64,000 nt of DNA. Source: AWTP1-13 sp963797005. GTDB lineage: Bacteria; Pseudomonadota; Alphaproteobacteria; Rhizobiales; Hyphomicrobiaceae. Location: the NCBI GenBank assembly GCA_963797005.1, contig CAWCOF010000011.1, forward strand, positions 372,001-436,000, written 5' to 3'. This document shows positions 36,510 to 44,839 of the stretch, one piece after another. Made by a program: the position numbers and the translations under genes. The notes below the pieces were generated by a model. The model was not told the origin of the DNA and did no database searches. It was given only the letters and a program-made list of their open reading frames with translations. The first letter of the stretch is position 1, and each line of letters opens with the position of its first letter.

Positions 36510-36657
36510 CGGGCGGCACCCCGGTGCTTTTGCGCAACTCGACGCCCGCTTTGTCGCCAATCCACAGGTTTGAGAGGGGGCCGAGCTTCCCCATTCGACG
36601 TCGAATCGCGTAGATTTTTAACGTGTAGTGCGTACAAGTTACGATATGGAGGAAGCT

Positions 36658-36912
36658 GTGCGCACATTCCTGCATTTCCTTTCTGACGCAGCGTGCGCCG
36701 CACTCAACGTGGCGTCCGTCGCCATCGCCGCGGGTGCGCTCGCCACCATCTTCACCCATCGCCTGCGCGACGGTCTGCTGGTCGCGCTCGCCGCCTTCCT
36801 GTGCGCGGGCGCGGGCTTCGGCTACGCCATGTGGCGCACCTATCGGCCGCGCCGCAGGCCCATGTTCCGCTCGCGGCGTCCATGGTGGATCGCCCTGGGC
36901 GCACGCGGCTGA
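36658..36912 (+). CDS. Small two-span membrane protein
   Basis: The 84-residue product has two hydrophobic segments (about residues 13-34 and 40-60, LLVALAAFLCAGAGFGYAMW) and a strongly basic tail (RPRRRPMFRSRRPW). The GTG at 36658 is selected because GGAGGAAG lies five bases before it; an ATG 12 bases upstream overlaps that site. Function unknown. It converges with a D-2-hydroxyacid dehydrogenase gene. Confidence 0.5.
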   Translation: MRTFLHFLSDAACAALNVASVAIAAGALATIFTHRLRDGLLVALAAFLCAGAGFGYAMWRTYRPRRRPMFRSRRPWWIALGARG

Positions 36913-36928
36913 ACACAATTCCCCGGTT

Positions 36929-37990
36929 TTATTGCGCCGCACCGTCGGGCGCGAACCCGAACGCGCGCTCGAAGCGGCGCACGTAAGCCGGCCACACCTC
37001 CGGATTGACGATACGCGGCGGGCGCTTGCCGTCCAGCGCGTCGAGCAGCTGCTCGGCGGCGATGCGGCCCATGTTGGCGCGCGCCTCCTTGGTGACGCCG
37101 GCCGTGTGCGGGCTCACCAGCACGTTGTCGAACGCGAGCAGCGGATGGTCGAGCGGCGGCGGCTCCTTCGCCCACACGTCGAGCCCGGCGCCGGCGATCT
37201 TCTTGTCGCGCAGGGCATCGGCCAGCGCCGCCTCGTCATGGATGAAGCCGCGCGAGGTCGTGATGAAATAGGCGTGCGGCCGCATGCGCGCGAACTGCGC
37301 CGCCCCGATCATGCCGCGGCTCTCCTCGGTCAGCGGGCAATTGATGGAGACGTAGTCGGCGCCGGCAAGCAGCGTATCGAGATCGACCTTCTCCGCGCCG
37401 CGCCTGGCCATCTCCTCGGCTGAGACGTAGGGGTCGTAGGCAATGACGCGCATGGCGAAAAGGCCGCGGACCAGCTCCGCCACGCGCGTGCCGATATGGC
37501 CGAGACCGACGATGCCGATCGTCTTGCCGTAGGCCTCGGTGCCCAGGTAGGCGTTGCGGTTGAGGTTGGCCTCGCGCCGCATCACGCGGTCGGTCTCGGC
37601 GATGCGCTTGGACAGCGTGAGCATCATCCCCAGCACATGCTCGGCCACCGACTGCCGGTTGCCCCCCGACTGGTTGAGAACCAGCACGCCGGCCTTGGTG
37701 CACGCCGGGACGTTTATGGGGTCGTAGCCGGCGCCGTTGCTCGATGCGATCAGCAGGTTGGGCGCGCGCCGCAGCAGGTCTTCGTCGATATGGTAGACGC
37801 GGGCGAGCTCGTCGCGCGCCGCACCGATCTGATAGGCGTGCGCCGCCGCCAGGATCGGCGCCGCAACCGCCTCCGCGCTGTCGTTCTCGAGCCGGTCGAG
37901 GCGCACGTCGCCGCGCGCCTGCAGCAGCTCCGAGAAGATCGGGTGCGCCAGATACTTCACATAGAACACACGCTTGGCGTTGGCGGACAT
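36929..37990 (-). CDS. D-isomer specific 2-hydroxyacid dehydrogenase
   Basis: The 353-residue NAD(P)-dependent enzyme has the Rossmann motif GIVGLGHIGTRVAELVRG (about residues 158-175) and the catalytic triad of the family: Arg in TTSRGFIHD, Glu in VWAKEPPPLDHPLL, and His in SPHTAGVT. It reduces a 2-oxoacid to the D-2-hydroxyacid or the reverse. It resembles phosphoglycerate dehydrogenase-like proteins that lack the ACT domain. It is encoded alone on this strand. Substrate unknown. A second enzyme of the family is at 43.1 kb. Confidence 0.88.
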   Translation of the reverse strand: MSANAKRVFYVKYLAHPIFSELLQARGDVRLDRLENDSAEAVAAPILAAAHAYQIGAARDELARVYHIDEDLLRRAPNLLIASSNGAGYDPINVPACTKAGVLVLNQSGGNRQSVAEHVLGMMLTLSKRIAETDRVMRREANLNRNAYLGTEAYGKTIGIVGLGHIGTRVAELVRGLFAMRVIAYDPYVSAEEMARRGAEKVDLDTLLAGADYVSINCPLTEESRGMIGAAQFARMRPHAYFITTSRGFIHDEAALADALRDKKIAGAGLDVWAKEPPPLDHPLLAFDNVLVSPHTAGVTKEARANMGRIAAEQLLDALDGKRPPRIVNPEVWPAYVRRFERAFGFAPDGAAQ

Positions 37991-38232
37991 GGGGGCCGGG
38001 TCACCGATGGGGCGGGAATTGCGGGGGTCGAGCGTCTCGCGGGACTATGGCGGGCCCCGCTGACGGCGCAAAGCACCGGCACGGGAAAAGCAATGTGTCG
38101 GGGGATGGCAGGCGCCGTCAAGGGTGCGAGCGAGAGGCCCCGCGCTGCCCGCCAGTCCACCGGCACGCTCGCGCCGGCGGATCGGCGATGTCATGCGCGG
38201 GCTCGGCGTGCGCGCCGCGCCCGCCTCACCCG

Positions 38233-38625
38233 CTACTCGAACGCAGGATCGACCGGCACGCGATAGCCGTTGGCCAGCCGGTTGGTCTCGTTGGCCATGC
38301 CGACGATCGCGACGAGCTCGCCGAACATCGCCTCGGTCATCCCGGCGCGCCTCGCCGCCGCCGAGTGGCTGGCGATGCAGTACTCGCAGCCGTTGGTAAC
38401 GCTCACCGCCACGTAGATCATCTCCTTGACGAGCGGGTCGAGCGCGCCGGGCGCCATGATCTGCTTGATGCTCTCCCACGTGCGCTCGAGCCCGACCGGA
38501 TCGTGGGCGAGATACTTCCAGAAGTTGTTCACGTCCGGCACGTTGCGCGACCGCTTGATGTCGTCGAAGACGGCGCGCACCTCCGCAGATGCGTCCTTGT
38601 ACTCGATGGGCCCCGGCCTGCTCAT
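38233..38625 (-). CDS. Carboxymuconolactone decarboxylase/AhpD-like protein
   Basis: The 130-residue protein has the AhpD-like motif NGCEYCIASHSAAARRAG (Cys-x2-Cys-x3-His, about residues 80-97), typical of thiol peroxidase-like alkylhydroperoxidases, preceded by the helical PLVKEMIYVAVSVT. Length is normal for a single CMD domain. The ATG at 38625 (MSRPGPIEYK) is preceded by GGGGAGG. It may reduce peroxides or act on a small substrate. It lies just upstream of the hydroxyacid dehydrogenase with 242 bases between. Confidence 0.85.
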   Translation of the reverse strand: MSRPGPIEYKDASAEVRAVFDDIKRSRNVPDVNNFWKYLAHDPVGLERTWESIKQIMAPGALDPLVKEMIYVAVSVTNGCEYCIASHSAAARRAGMTEAMFGELVAIVGMANETNRLANGYRVPVDPAFE

Positions 38626-38695
38626 GCTGTCCTCCCCTTTCAAAACGTTGCGCAGGCAGCCAGTCTAATGCCGGCGGTCGCGAAGCACGACCGGT

Positions 38696-39769
38696 CTAAT
38701 GATCAGCCTGCGGCCGCGTCTCTACGGTCCGGGCGATCGCCGGCCAGGCGCAGCTGGCCATCACCTCGGCCAGGGCATGGATCGTCATGCCGGCGACGGG
38801 GATGCGCCGGCGGCGGCCAAGATCGGCGAGGCGCGGGTCGCCCACGCCCACCGCTACCTCGACCTCATCGGCAACCCGCTCGATGTGCATGCGTCCAGCG
38901 CTGCTGCCGTTGACCTCGACCGTGAGCGTCATGCGATGGCGTTTGGTCTCGGCCTGCCAGCCCGGCGGCGCGAGCGGCACGAGCCGTGCGCCCGCCTGCT
39001 GAAGGGCGCCGTTGGTGGCCTTCAAGGCGGCCTGCACCAGCGCATCGACCGCCTTCCAGGCCTGCTCGCTCGCCTGCTTCTCCTCGACGGTGCCGCGGGC
39101 GGCCCCCGCCGCATGGCGCGCCGCGGGCTCGAGGCAGCGGGACAGCACCTCGCTGGCACGGGCCGCGTTGATGCCGGAGGCCGCAACATCCGCGTCGGCG
39201 TTGATCTCGGCCTGCTCGTCCTTGTGGGCCTTGAGCGCGGCGAGGAAGCGCCCGTCCGCCGTGAGCTCGAGCCTCAGCCAGCCCAGGCTCTCCCCGCCGA
39301 GCAGCAAGCGCCGCGGGGCGCCGTAGGCCGTGTTCTTGTAGCGCCACGTCGGCTCCTCCGAGGCGCCGACCACGAGCTTCACCGGGGCGAGCACGGCATT
39401 CACCCGGCCGATGGCGACCGTGAGGGTCGGCTTGAGTGCGACCCACTGCTGCTCGAGCGTAAGGCCGCTGCCCGGCCCCAGCTGATCCAGGGATTCCTTC
39501 GCAGGCTCTGCGACGACAACCGTCTGCGCATGACCGTTCGCCGCGGGATGCGCCGCGGGCGCTTTGCGCGTGGCCAGCTGCAGCTGCGACTGTGAAGCAT
39601 CGGCCTCGCCGCGCGAGATGACGATCTCCACCTCGGGTTCCACGGTGGCTTGCGCGTCGCGCTGCAGGACGAAGGCGCGACGCCGGCTTCTTTTCACATC
39701 GCGCCAGATCACGCCGATGCCGGCACCGATCAGGATGCCGCTGGCAATGAGGATCAAGGCGGTGGTCAT
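38696..39769 (-). CDS. Membrane-anchored protein of unknown function
   Basis: The product of about 357 residues begins with a single hydrophobic segment (TTALILIASGILIGAGIGVIW) followed by a basic stop-transfer (RDVKRSRRRAF). The rest, about 320 residues, is soluble and mixed alpha/beta, with TLTVAIGRVNAVLAPVKLV near residue 115 and conserved-looking PGWQAETKRHRMTLTVEV near 285. The ATG at 39769 is chosen; an upstream frame would add a basic tail. No family recognised. It stands alone on this strand. Confidence 0.6.
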   Translation of the reverse strand: MTTALILIASGILIGAGIGVIWRDVKRSRRRAFVLQRDAQATVEPEVEIVISRGEADASQSQLQLATRKAPAAHPAANGHAQTVVVAEPAKESLDQLGPGSGLTLEQQWVALKPTLTVAIGRVNAVLAPVKLVVGASEEPTWRYKNTAYGAPRRLLLGGESLGWLRLELTADGRFLAALKAHKDEQAEINADADVAASGINAARASEVLSRCLEPAARHAAGAARGTVEEKQASEQAWKAVDALVQAALKATNGALQQAGARLVPLAPPGWQAETKRHRMTLTVEVNGSSAGRMHIERVADEVEVAVGVGDPRLADLGRRRRIPVAGMTIHALAEVMASCAWPAIARTVETRPQADH

Positions 39770-40058
39770 GACACGCGACCTGGGACTGCCGCGGCGTCGG
39801 GCGGCCAAGTGGCCTTGGCGGCGCGACCAGCGCTGGCTCCCTCTATCTTGCCCAATTCAAACTCGCCTTGACAGCCTTTCCATTCCGACGCGCGGCTTTC
39901 AGGCAAACCTCGGTCCAAACCTCGCCTCGTCTCTTGAACGCCGCCAGTTACCAGATGGTTAGCTGTTCTCGCCCTTGCACATGCACAGCGCATGCACCGG
40001 CGGATACACCTCAGCCCGATGTGTAGAGCCCGCAAGAGATCGGAATATGACGATCGCT

Positions 40059-40811
40059 TCAGCGGCTGCCCCACACGAGACCGAGGCTCGACAGCAGCAG
40101 GAGGACGAGGACGACGCGGTCGAAGCGCCGATCATCGAGGCGATGGTAGACGAAAGTGCCAAACCACGTTCCGATCAGCGTGCTCGGCAAGGCAACGGCA
40201 AGGGCGGCCAACAGCTGCCGTTCGACCAGGCCTTGTACAAGGCTCGCCAGCAGCATCGCCCCCAGGATCGTGAGATTGAAGATCTGGAGGAAGACGCGCC
40301 GTTCCTCCTTCGGCCAGACCTTGAGCGCCGCCCACATGGTCGGCAGCACACCGGACAGGCCGGCAATGCCGCCCAGGATACCGCCGCAAAATCCCACGAT
40401 CGTCTCCGCACGCTTGCTGCCACCCGCTGCAAGGCGCACGCGCCCCGCCCCCAACAGCATGAACGCGCAAAAAACGAACACCACCGTGCCGACCGCAAGC
40501 TTGAACGTCGGCACGCTGAGCCATGGCAGGATCCAGGTGCCGATCGGCACGCCGACGAGCCCGGCAATGAGCATGGGCGCCGTACGCCGCCAATCGACCG
40601 CTTGCCACGTAACATGTAGAGTGGACACATAGCTGACGACCGAGATGGCGCATGTGAGCTGAGCTGCAACCACCGGCTCCGCCGCCAGCAGAAACAGCGG
40701 CAAGGCTGCGAGCGCGGAGCCGAAGCCCGTCATTCCCGCGACGAAACCGCCCATGAACGAGCCTGCCAGAATGAGGGCCGGCGTCGCCCAATCCCCGCCC
40801 AGAAGCGCCAT
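40059..40811 (-). CDS. Sulfite exporter TauE/SafE family permease
   Basis: The 250-residue membrane protein has about eight hydrophobic spans and the family repeats, including AGSFMGGFVAGMTGFGSALAAL in the first half and GFCGGILGGIAGLSGVLPTMW in the second half. It would export an organic or inorganic sulfur anion. The ATG at 40811 (MALLGGDWATP) is chosen; the longer frame adds a polar N-terminus unlike the family. Divergent from the Hsp20 gene with a candidate heat-shock promoter between. Substrate unknown. Confidence 0.85.
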   Translation of the reverse strand: MALLGGDWATPALILAGSFMGGFVAGMTGFGSALAALPLFLLAAEPVVAAQLTCAISVVSYVSTLHVTWQAVDWRRTAPMLIAGLVGVPIGTWILPWLSVPTFKLAVGTVVFVFCAFMLLGAGRVRLAAGGSKRAETIVGFCGGILGGIAGLSGVLPTMWAALKVWPKEERRVFLQIFNLTILGAMLLASLVQGLVERQLLAALAVALPSTLIGTWFGTFVYHRLDDRRFDRVVLVLLLLSSLGLVWGSR

Positions 40812-40828
40812 CCTGCTTGCCGCCCGTT

Positions 40829-40857
40829 CTTGAAGCTGCCTTTTTGAACACCATATT
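40829..40857 (+). promoter_or_regulatory. Candidate RpoH (heat-shock) promoter for hsp20
   Basis: CTTGAA (40829-40834) and CCATATT (40851-40857) are 16 bases apart, close to the alphaproteobacterial sigma-32 pattern, about 100 bases upstream of the Hsp20 start. Confidence 0.4.
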
Positions 40858-40958
40858 CCAGTGACAAACTCAACCAGCGCCCGCATCGGGGCTGGAGCGG
40901 AAGCCGGATCGGGTCCGCGCACTGAATGACCAAGGCCGCTTCGAGGAGGGCTTTGCAG

Positions 40959-41390
40959 ATGACACGCATGCCGCTGCTTTCAAGCCCGCTTCTGCTGGGC
41001 TTTGAGGAAATGGAACGGCTGATCGATCGCGTCGGCAAAGGCGGCGACGGCTATCCTCCCTACAACATCGAACGCATCGGCCGCGATGGCGAAGGCGGCG
41101 GAGACTTGTTGCGCATCACGCTGGCGGTCGCGGGCTTCAAGCGCGACCAGCTCGACATCACGCTGGAGGACAACCAGCTCACCATTCGCGGCCGGCAGGA
41201 GGACGACAAGGCCCGCGCATACATCCATCGAGGCATCGCCGCACGCCAGTTCAGCCGCACGTTCGTCCTGGCGGACGGCATCGAGGTGCAGGCAGCCGAC
41301 TTGAGCGACGGCCTGCTGTCAATCGACCTCGCACGTCGCGAACCGGATCGAATCGTACGCAAGATAGCGATCGGCAACGCCAAGGTCTGA
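40959..41390 (+). CDS. Hsp20 family small heat-shock protein
   Basis: The 143-residue chaperone has a short N-terminal arm (MTRMPLLSSPLLLGFEEMERL), the alpha-crystallin beta-sandwich (about residues 35-125: YNIERIG, LLRITLAVAGFKRDQLDITL, HRGIAARQFSRTFVLADGI) and a C-terminal tail with the loose IxI-like IVRKIAI. It binds unfolding proteins under stress. The ATG at 40959 follows GAGGAGGG. A candidate RpoH promoter lies upstream and the usual DUF1150 partner gene follows. Confidence 0.9.
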   Translation: MTRMPLLSSPLLLGFEEMERLIDRVGKGGDGYPPYNIERIGRDGEGGGDLLRITLAVAGFKRDQLDITLEDNQLTIRGRQEDDKARAYIHRGIAARQFSRTFVLADGIEVQAADLSDGLLSIDLARREPDRIVRKIAIGNAKV

Positions 41391-41525
41391 GTCCTTCCGG
41401 CCACACAAGCTCGGGCCGAATCGAGGGAAGATAGAGCCCAGGGGACGCGTCGGGGCGGAGGCGAAAGCTTCCGTTCCCCCCAAAGAGACTAGGTGCGGGT
41501 CTCTGACCAAAAAGGAGTAAGTACA

Positions 41526-41822
41526 GTGGTGACCAAGAGCAACGGTAAGACCGAGAAGGGGAAGCCCGCCGTCGTGGTTCCGCCCCCTGTCATGAGCATG
41601 AGCGACCTCGCCAAGCTTGGCGGCGGCAAGGTCGCCTACATCAGGGTGATGACGCCGGACGAGGCCAAGGCCATGTTCCCGGCCATCGAAGGCATCCCCA
41701 CCGGCATCAACCTCTACGCATTGCACGCGGCAGACGGCACTCCCATCGCCCTCACCGACAGCCATCAGGCGGCTGTGGGTCACGCCAGGGGCGACGAGCT
41801 GGAGATCGCCGCCCTCCAGTGA
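41526..41822 (+). CDS. DUF1150 family protein
   Basis: The 98-residue protein matches DUF1150: MSDLAKLGGGKVAYIRVMTPDEAKAMFP and GINLYALHAADGTPIALTDS are its core. In alphaproteobacteria DUF1150 genes almost always follow an Hsp20 gene, as here, implying a joint role in stress response. The GTG at 41526 is used because AAGGAG lies eight bases before it. A hairpin terminator follows. Confidence 0.85.
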   Translation: MVTKSNGKTEKGKPAVVVPPPVMSMSDLAKLGGGKVAYIRVMTPDEAKAMFPAIEGIPTGINLYALHAADGTPIALTDSHQAAVGHARGDELEIAALQ

Positions 41823-41851
41823 GGCGGCAGCCCCGCGGCTGATTTTCTTGC

Positions 41852-41882
41852 AAGCGCCCGGCCGCAAGGTCGGGCGCTTTCT
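41852..41882 (+). terminator. Intrinsic terminator after hsp20-DUF1150
   Basis: AAGCGCCCG (41852-41860) and CGGGCGCTT (41871-41879) form a nine-pair stem around GCCGCAAGGT, followed by TTTCT, 30 bases after the DUF1150 stop. Confidence 0.7.
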
Positions 41883-41956
41883 GCATTCCGGGACGAACGA
41901 ATTGCTGTCCGCTGTCGGCCGTATGCTATCGTGAGCCCGCATTGAAGGGGACTTGC

Positions 41957-42556
41957 ATGAGCAGCGAAGCCTCGGAGCGGCAGGCGATCCGCGAGTTGGT
42001 CGAGAACTGGGCGGTGTGGCGCGACGCCGGCGACTGGGAGCGCTTCCGCACGGTCTGGCACGCCGACGGGCGCATGATGGCCACCTGGTTCCAGGGCCCG
42101 GCCGAGGAGTTCATCGCCGTCAGCCGCGCCGGCTTCGACAAAGGCGTCAGCATCCTGCACTTTCTGGGAGGACATTCGGCAGACATCGCGGGAGCGCGCG
42201 CCTTCGCGCAGACCAAGATGACGATCTCCCAGCGCGCGAGCGTGCACGACGTGCTGGTCGACGTCGTCTGCACGGGGCGCTTCTGCGATTTCCTCGAGAA
42301 GCGCGACGGACGCTGGGGCGTCGTGCTGCGCCAGCCCATCTACGAGAAGGATCGCATGGACCCCCTCGATCCGGCGGCGCGCCTCAGCCTCGATCAATCC
42401 GTGCTGGCGCGCTTCCCCGAAGGCTACCGCCACCTCGCCTACCTGCAGACGCAGATCGGCTTCGAGGTTAAGCGCGACATGCCGGGCCTGAAGGGACCGG
42501 AGGTGCAAGCGCTCTACGCGAAGGGCCGCGCGTGGCTCGACGGCAACCCGCTCTGA
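41957..42556 (+). CDS. SnoaL-like/NTF2-fold protein
   Basis: The 199-residue protein opens with ERQAIRELVENWAVWRDAGDWERFRTVWH, the start of the SnoaL-like/NTF2 fold, followed by a beta-rich region (RASVHDVLVDVVCTGRFCDF, DGRWGVVLRQPIYEKD). A C-terminal helical extension of about 60 residues goes beyond the basic fold. The ATG at 41957 follows AAGGGGA. Substrate unknown; relatives include small dehydratases and hydroxysteroid isomerase-like enzymes. Not operonic with the preceding gene because of the terminator. Confidence 0.7.
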   Translation: MSSEASERQAIRELVENWAVWRDAGDWERFRTVWHADGRMMATWFQGPAEEFIAVSRAGFDKGVSILHFLGGHSADIAGARAFAQTKMTISQRASVHDVLVDVVCTGRFCDFLEKRDGRWGVVLRQPIYEKDRMDPLDPAARLSLDQSVLARFPEGYRHLAYLQTQIGFEVKRDMPGLKGPEVQALYAKGRAWLDGNPL

Positions 42557-42575
42557 CTTCTGGTGGAGGTCATCA

Positions 42576-43085
42576 ATGAGCCGGAACAGCAGAACGACGA
42601 GAAGGCAACGGCAAACACAGGCTTCCGTGTACGACCTTCTGAAAAGCTATGCTGACAACCGGATGAGGCAAATTCGCCCTGCGAAGAAGCCGATACCTAA
42701 ACGTATTGTGATCCGGGATCGCAAACTGGTTCTGTACTACTCGTCGGCCTTAATCGAAGTTCTCCAAGAGGCCTTGGATTACGATCCCCATCAACGGAAG
42801 AATTCGCCGCCCCCACCCCTCTACATTGATGACGAGAAGTACCGAGTTGAAGTTGCTGAATTGGTTGCAGAACTACGGCGCCTTAACGATCTGCTAGCGA
42901 GTAGGAAGGCAAAGACCGCAGACAAATCTGATTCTGTTCTAAGGCTACGCAAGCGCGCCGATACCTTCTTGCACCACTACGCTGCCACTCTCGGAAAGAG
43001 TGCCGCATACCTGACTGCGGGTGCCTTTGCTGCAATGTTTCTTGCGGCCGGCTTGTCTGCCTACCTGCCGTTAAGATGGAAATAA
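42576..43085 (+). CDS. Tail-anchored membrane protein of unknown function
   Basis: The 169-residue product is basic at the N-terminus (RTTRRQRQTQASVYD), has a central part with SSALIEVLQEALDYDPHQR and helical VEVAELVAELRRLNDLLASRK, and ends in one hydrophobic span (TAGAFAAMFLAAGLSAYLPL). GGTGGAGG precedes the ATG. Its codons are clearly less GC-rich than those of the neighbours, with many third-position A and T, which suggests recent acquisition. No family recognised. It is inserted between a SnoaL-like gene and a dehydrogenase. Confidence 0.6.
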   Translation: MSRNSRTTRRQRQTQASVYDLLKSYADNRMRQIRPAKKPIPKRIVIRDRKLVLYYSSALIEVLQEALDYDPHQRKNSPPPPLYIDDEKYRVEVAELVAELRRLNDLLASRKAKTADKSDSVLRLRKRADTFLHHYAATLGKSAAYLTAGAFAAMFLAAGLSAYLPLRWK

Positions 43086-43125
43086 AAATCGCGGCAAGGC
43101 CGCAAAAGGAGAAGGGAGGCCCGCC

Positions 43126-44079
43126 ATGGTCGCCATTGCCATCCTCGACGACTACCAGAACGCGGCCCTCAGTATGGCCGACTGGTCGAAGCTGCAGCAG
43201 GCCCACCGCGTCGTGGTCTTCAACCAGCGCCTAGCCGATCTGGACGCCGCCGCGCGCGCTCTTGCCGAGTTCGAGGTGATCGGCATCATGCGCGAGCGTA
43301 CGCCCTTCCAGCGCGCGCTGTTCGACAAGCTCCCCAACCTCGAGCTGCTGGTCACCACGGGCAAGCGCAACGCCTCCATCGACCTCGAGGCCGCCAAGGC
43401 CCACAACGTCACGGTGTGCGGGACGGGTGGCGCGGGCCGGTCGACCGCCGAGATCACCATCGCCCTGATGCTGGGGCTCTCTCGCCATCTGCGCGAGGAG
43501 TTCCAGGCGATGCGCCCCGGCGGCGGCTGGCAGACGACGCTCGGCTTCGACCTCGAAGGCAAGACGCTTGGGCTCATCGGCCTCGGCAATCTCGGCGCCA
43601 AGGTCGGCAGGATCTGTGCTGCCATGGGCATGAAGCTGATTGCCTGGAGTGAGAACCTCACCCCCGAGCGGGCACAGGAGCGCGGCGCGGAGCGCGTCGA
43701 CAAGGACGAGCTCTTCAAGCGCTCCGACGTCATCTCCATCCACTCGGTGCTGTCCCCGCGCACCCGCGGGCTCGTGGGCGCGCGCGAGCTCGGCCTGATG
43801 AAGCCGACCGCGCTCCTGATCAACACCTCGCGCGGTCCCATCGTCGACGAGAAGGCGATCCTGGCGGCGCTGAAGGAAAAGCGCATCGCCGGCTATGGCG
43901 CCGACACCTTCGACGTCGAGCCGCTTCCTTCCGATCACCCGCTGCGCGCCGAGCCCCGCGCGCTGCTGACCCCGCACCTGGGCTATGTCACCGAGGAGAC
44001 TTATCGCGACTTCTACGGCGGCATGGTCGCGGCCATCGAAGGCTGGCTCGCCGGCAAGCCCGTCGGCGTACTCACATGA
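43126..44079 (+). CDS. D-2-hydroxyacid dehydrogenase family protein
   Basis: The 317-residue enzyme has the Rossmann motif LGLIGLGNLGAKVGRICAAMG (about residues 147-167, quoted from inside the domain) and catalytic Arg in NTSRGPIVDE, Glu in DTFDVEPLP, and His in TPHLGYVT. It reduces a 2-oxoacid with NAD(P)H. It differs from the paralogue at 37 kb in length and sequence. AAGGAGAAGGGAGG lies before the ATG. Substrate unknown. Confidence 0.88.
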   Translation: MVAIAILDDYQNAALSMADWSKLQQAHRVVVFNQRLADLDAAARALAEFEVIGIMRERTPFQRALFDKLPNLELLVTTGKRNASIDLEAAKAHNVTVCGTGGAGRSTAEITIALMLGLSRHLREEFQAMRPGGGWQTTLGFDLEGKTLGLIGLGNLGAKVGRICAAMGMKLIAWSENLTPERAQERGAERVDKDELFKRSDVISIHSVLSPRTRGLVGARELGLMKPTALLINTSRGPIVDEKAILAALKEKRIAGYGADTFDVEPLPSDHPLRAEPRALLTPHLGYVTEETYRDFYGGMVAAIEGWLAGKPVGVLT

Positions 44080-44134
44080 CAATTTGCACAATCCACGAGC
44101 CCGGCCCGCGCCAAGTCCGCACGAAACCGGGCAT

Positions 44135-44252
44135 GAGCAGGATCGCTTCAGATTGAATCACCTTGTCTCAGCCGCAACGTGGCGGCTGAAGCGTGAATCC
44201 TGCTCTACATCGTGGATTTGAGAGCAAGATTCACGTTCCATGATCGAAGCCA
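44135..44252. repeat. 118-base dispersed repeat, copy 1
   Basis: Starts GAGCAGGATCGCTTC and ends CCATGATCGAAGCCA; contains internal inverted arms (GAGCAGGAT and ATCCTGCTC). A second copy of the same length lies at 48360-48477. The remaining sequence to 44410 shows no gene. Confidence 0.8.
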
Positions 44253-44410
44253 AGTGCTTCGATCAGAAACGATCTTGCTCGAGAGCGTGGCCGAGCCGCA
44301 ATAGGCAGTCGCTGGCCGCTACAGGTGGGGGCTGGCGACCTAACTTTCGCCGAAGTCTCCAGCGCCCCTGCCGGCGCCCTTGGTGTTGTGAGCTGTTGGG
44401 AGGCTTTTCC

Positions 44411-44791
44411 ATGAAAGCGGTCGCGATCTTCGTTCTCGGTGTTCTGATCGGCGGCGCCACCGCAGGAGGCTACGCGTTCACTTTGCTGCGGAATGCTCAG
44501 CAGCAGATCAGGAGCGCGGAAACGTCGCGCGATGCGCTCGACAAGACAGCCAAGGAGCAGGTGTCGCAGCTGAAGCAGACGGACGACAAGTTGAAGGACG
44601 CCAGCAATCTGCTGAATGATGCCAAGGCGCAGGCAGCCGATGCCAAGGGCAAACTGAAGAGCGCCGAGGACCAGCTGAACCAGCTCCAGGCATCCAAGCA
44701 GGCCGTCGAGGCGGCGCTCAAGGAGACGAAGGACGAGCTCGCTCGCGCCCAGGCGGCACTGGCTGAAGCGAAAAAATCCCCAACGCAATAG
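44411..44791 (+). CDS. Membrane-anchored coiled-coil protein
   Basis: The 126-residue protein has an N-terminal hydrophobic anchor (AVAIFVLGVLIGGATAGGYA, about residues 3-22) and then an almost continuous helical, Ala/Lys/Glu/Gln-rich coiled coil to the end. It probably lies in the inner membrane with the coiled coil in the periplasm. GGGAGG precedes the ATG at 44411. Function unknown; such proteins often bridge envelope layers. Confidence 0.65.
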   Translation: MKAVAIFVLGVLIGGATAGGYAFTLLRNAQQQIRSAETSRDALDKTAKEQVSQLKQTDDKLKDASNLLNDAKAQAADAKGKLKSAEDQLNQLQASKQAVEAALKETKDELARAQAALAEAKKSPTQ

Positions 44792-44839
44792 CGGGCCGCG
44801 GCACCATCCGCCAAACCAATCCGTGGCGGCGCACCCCGA

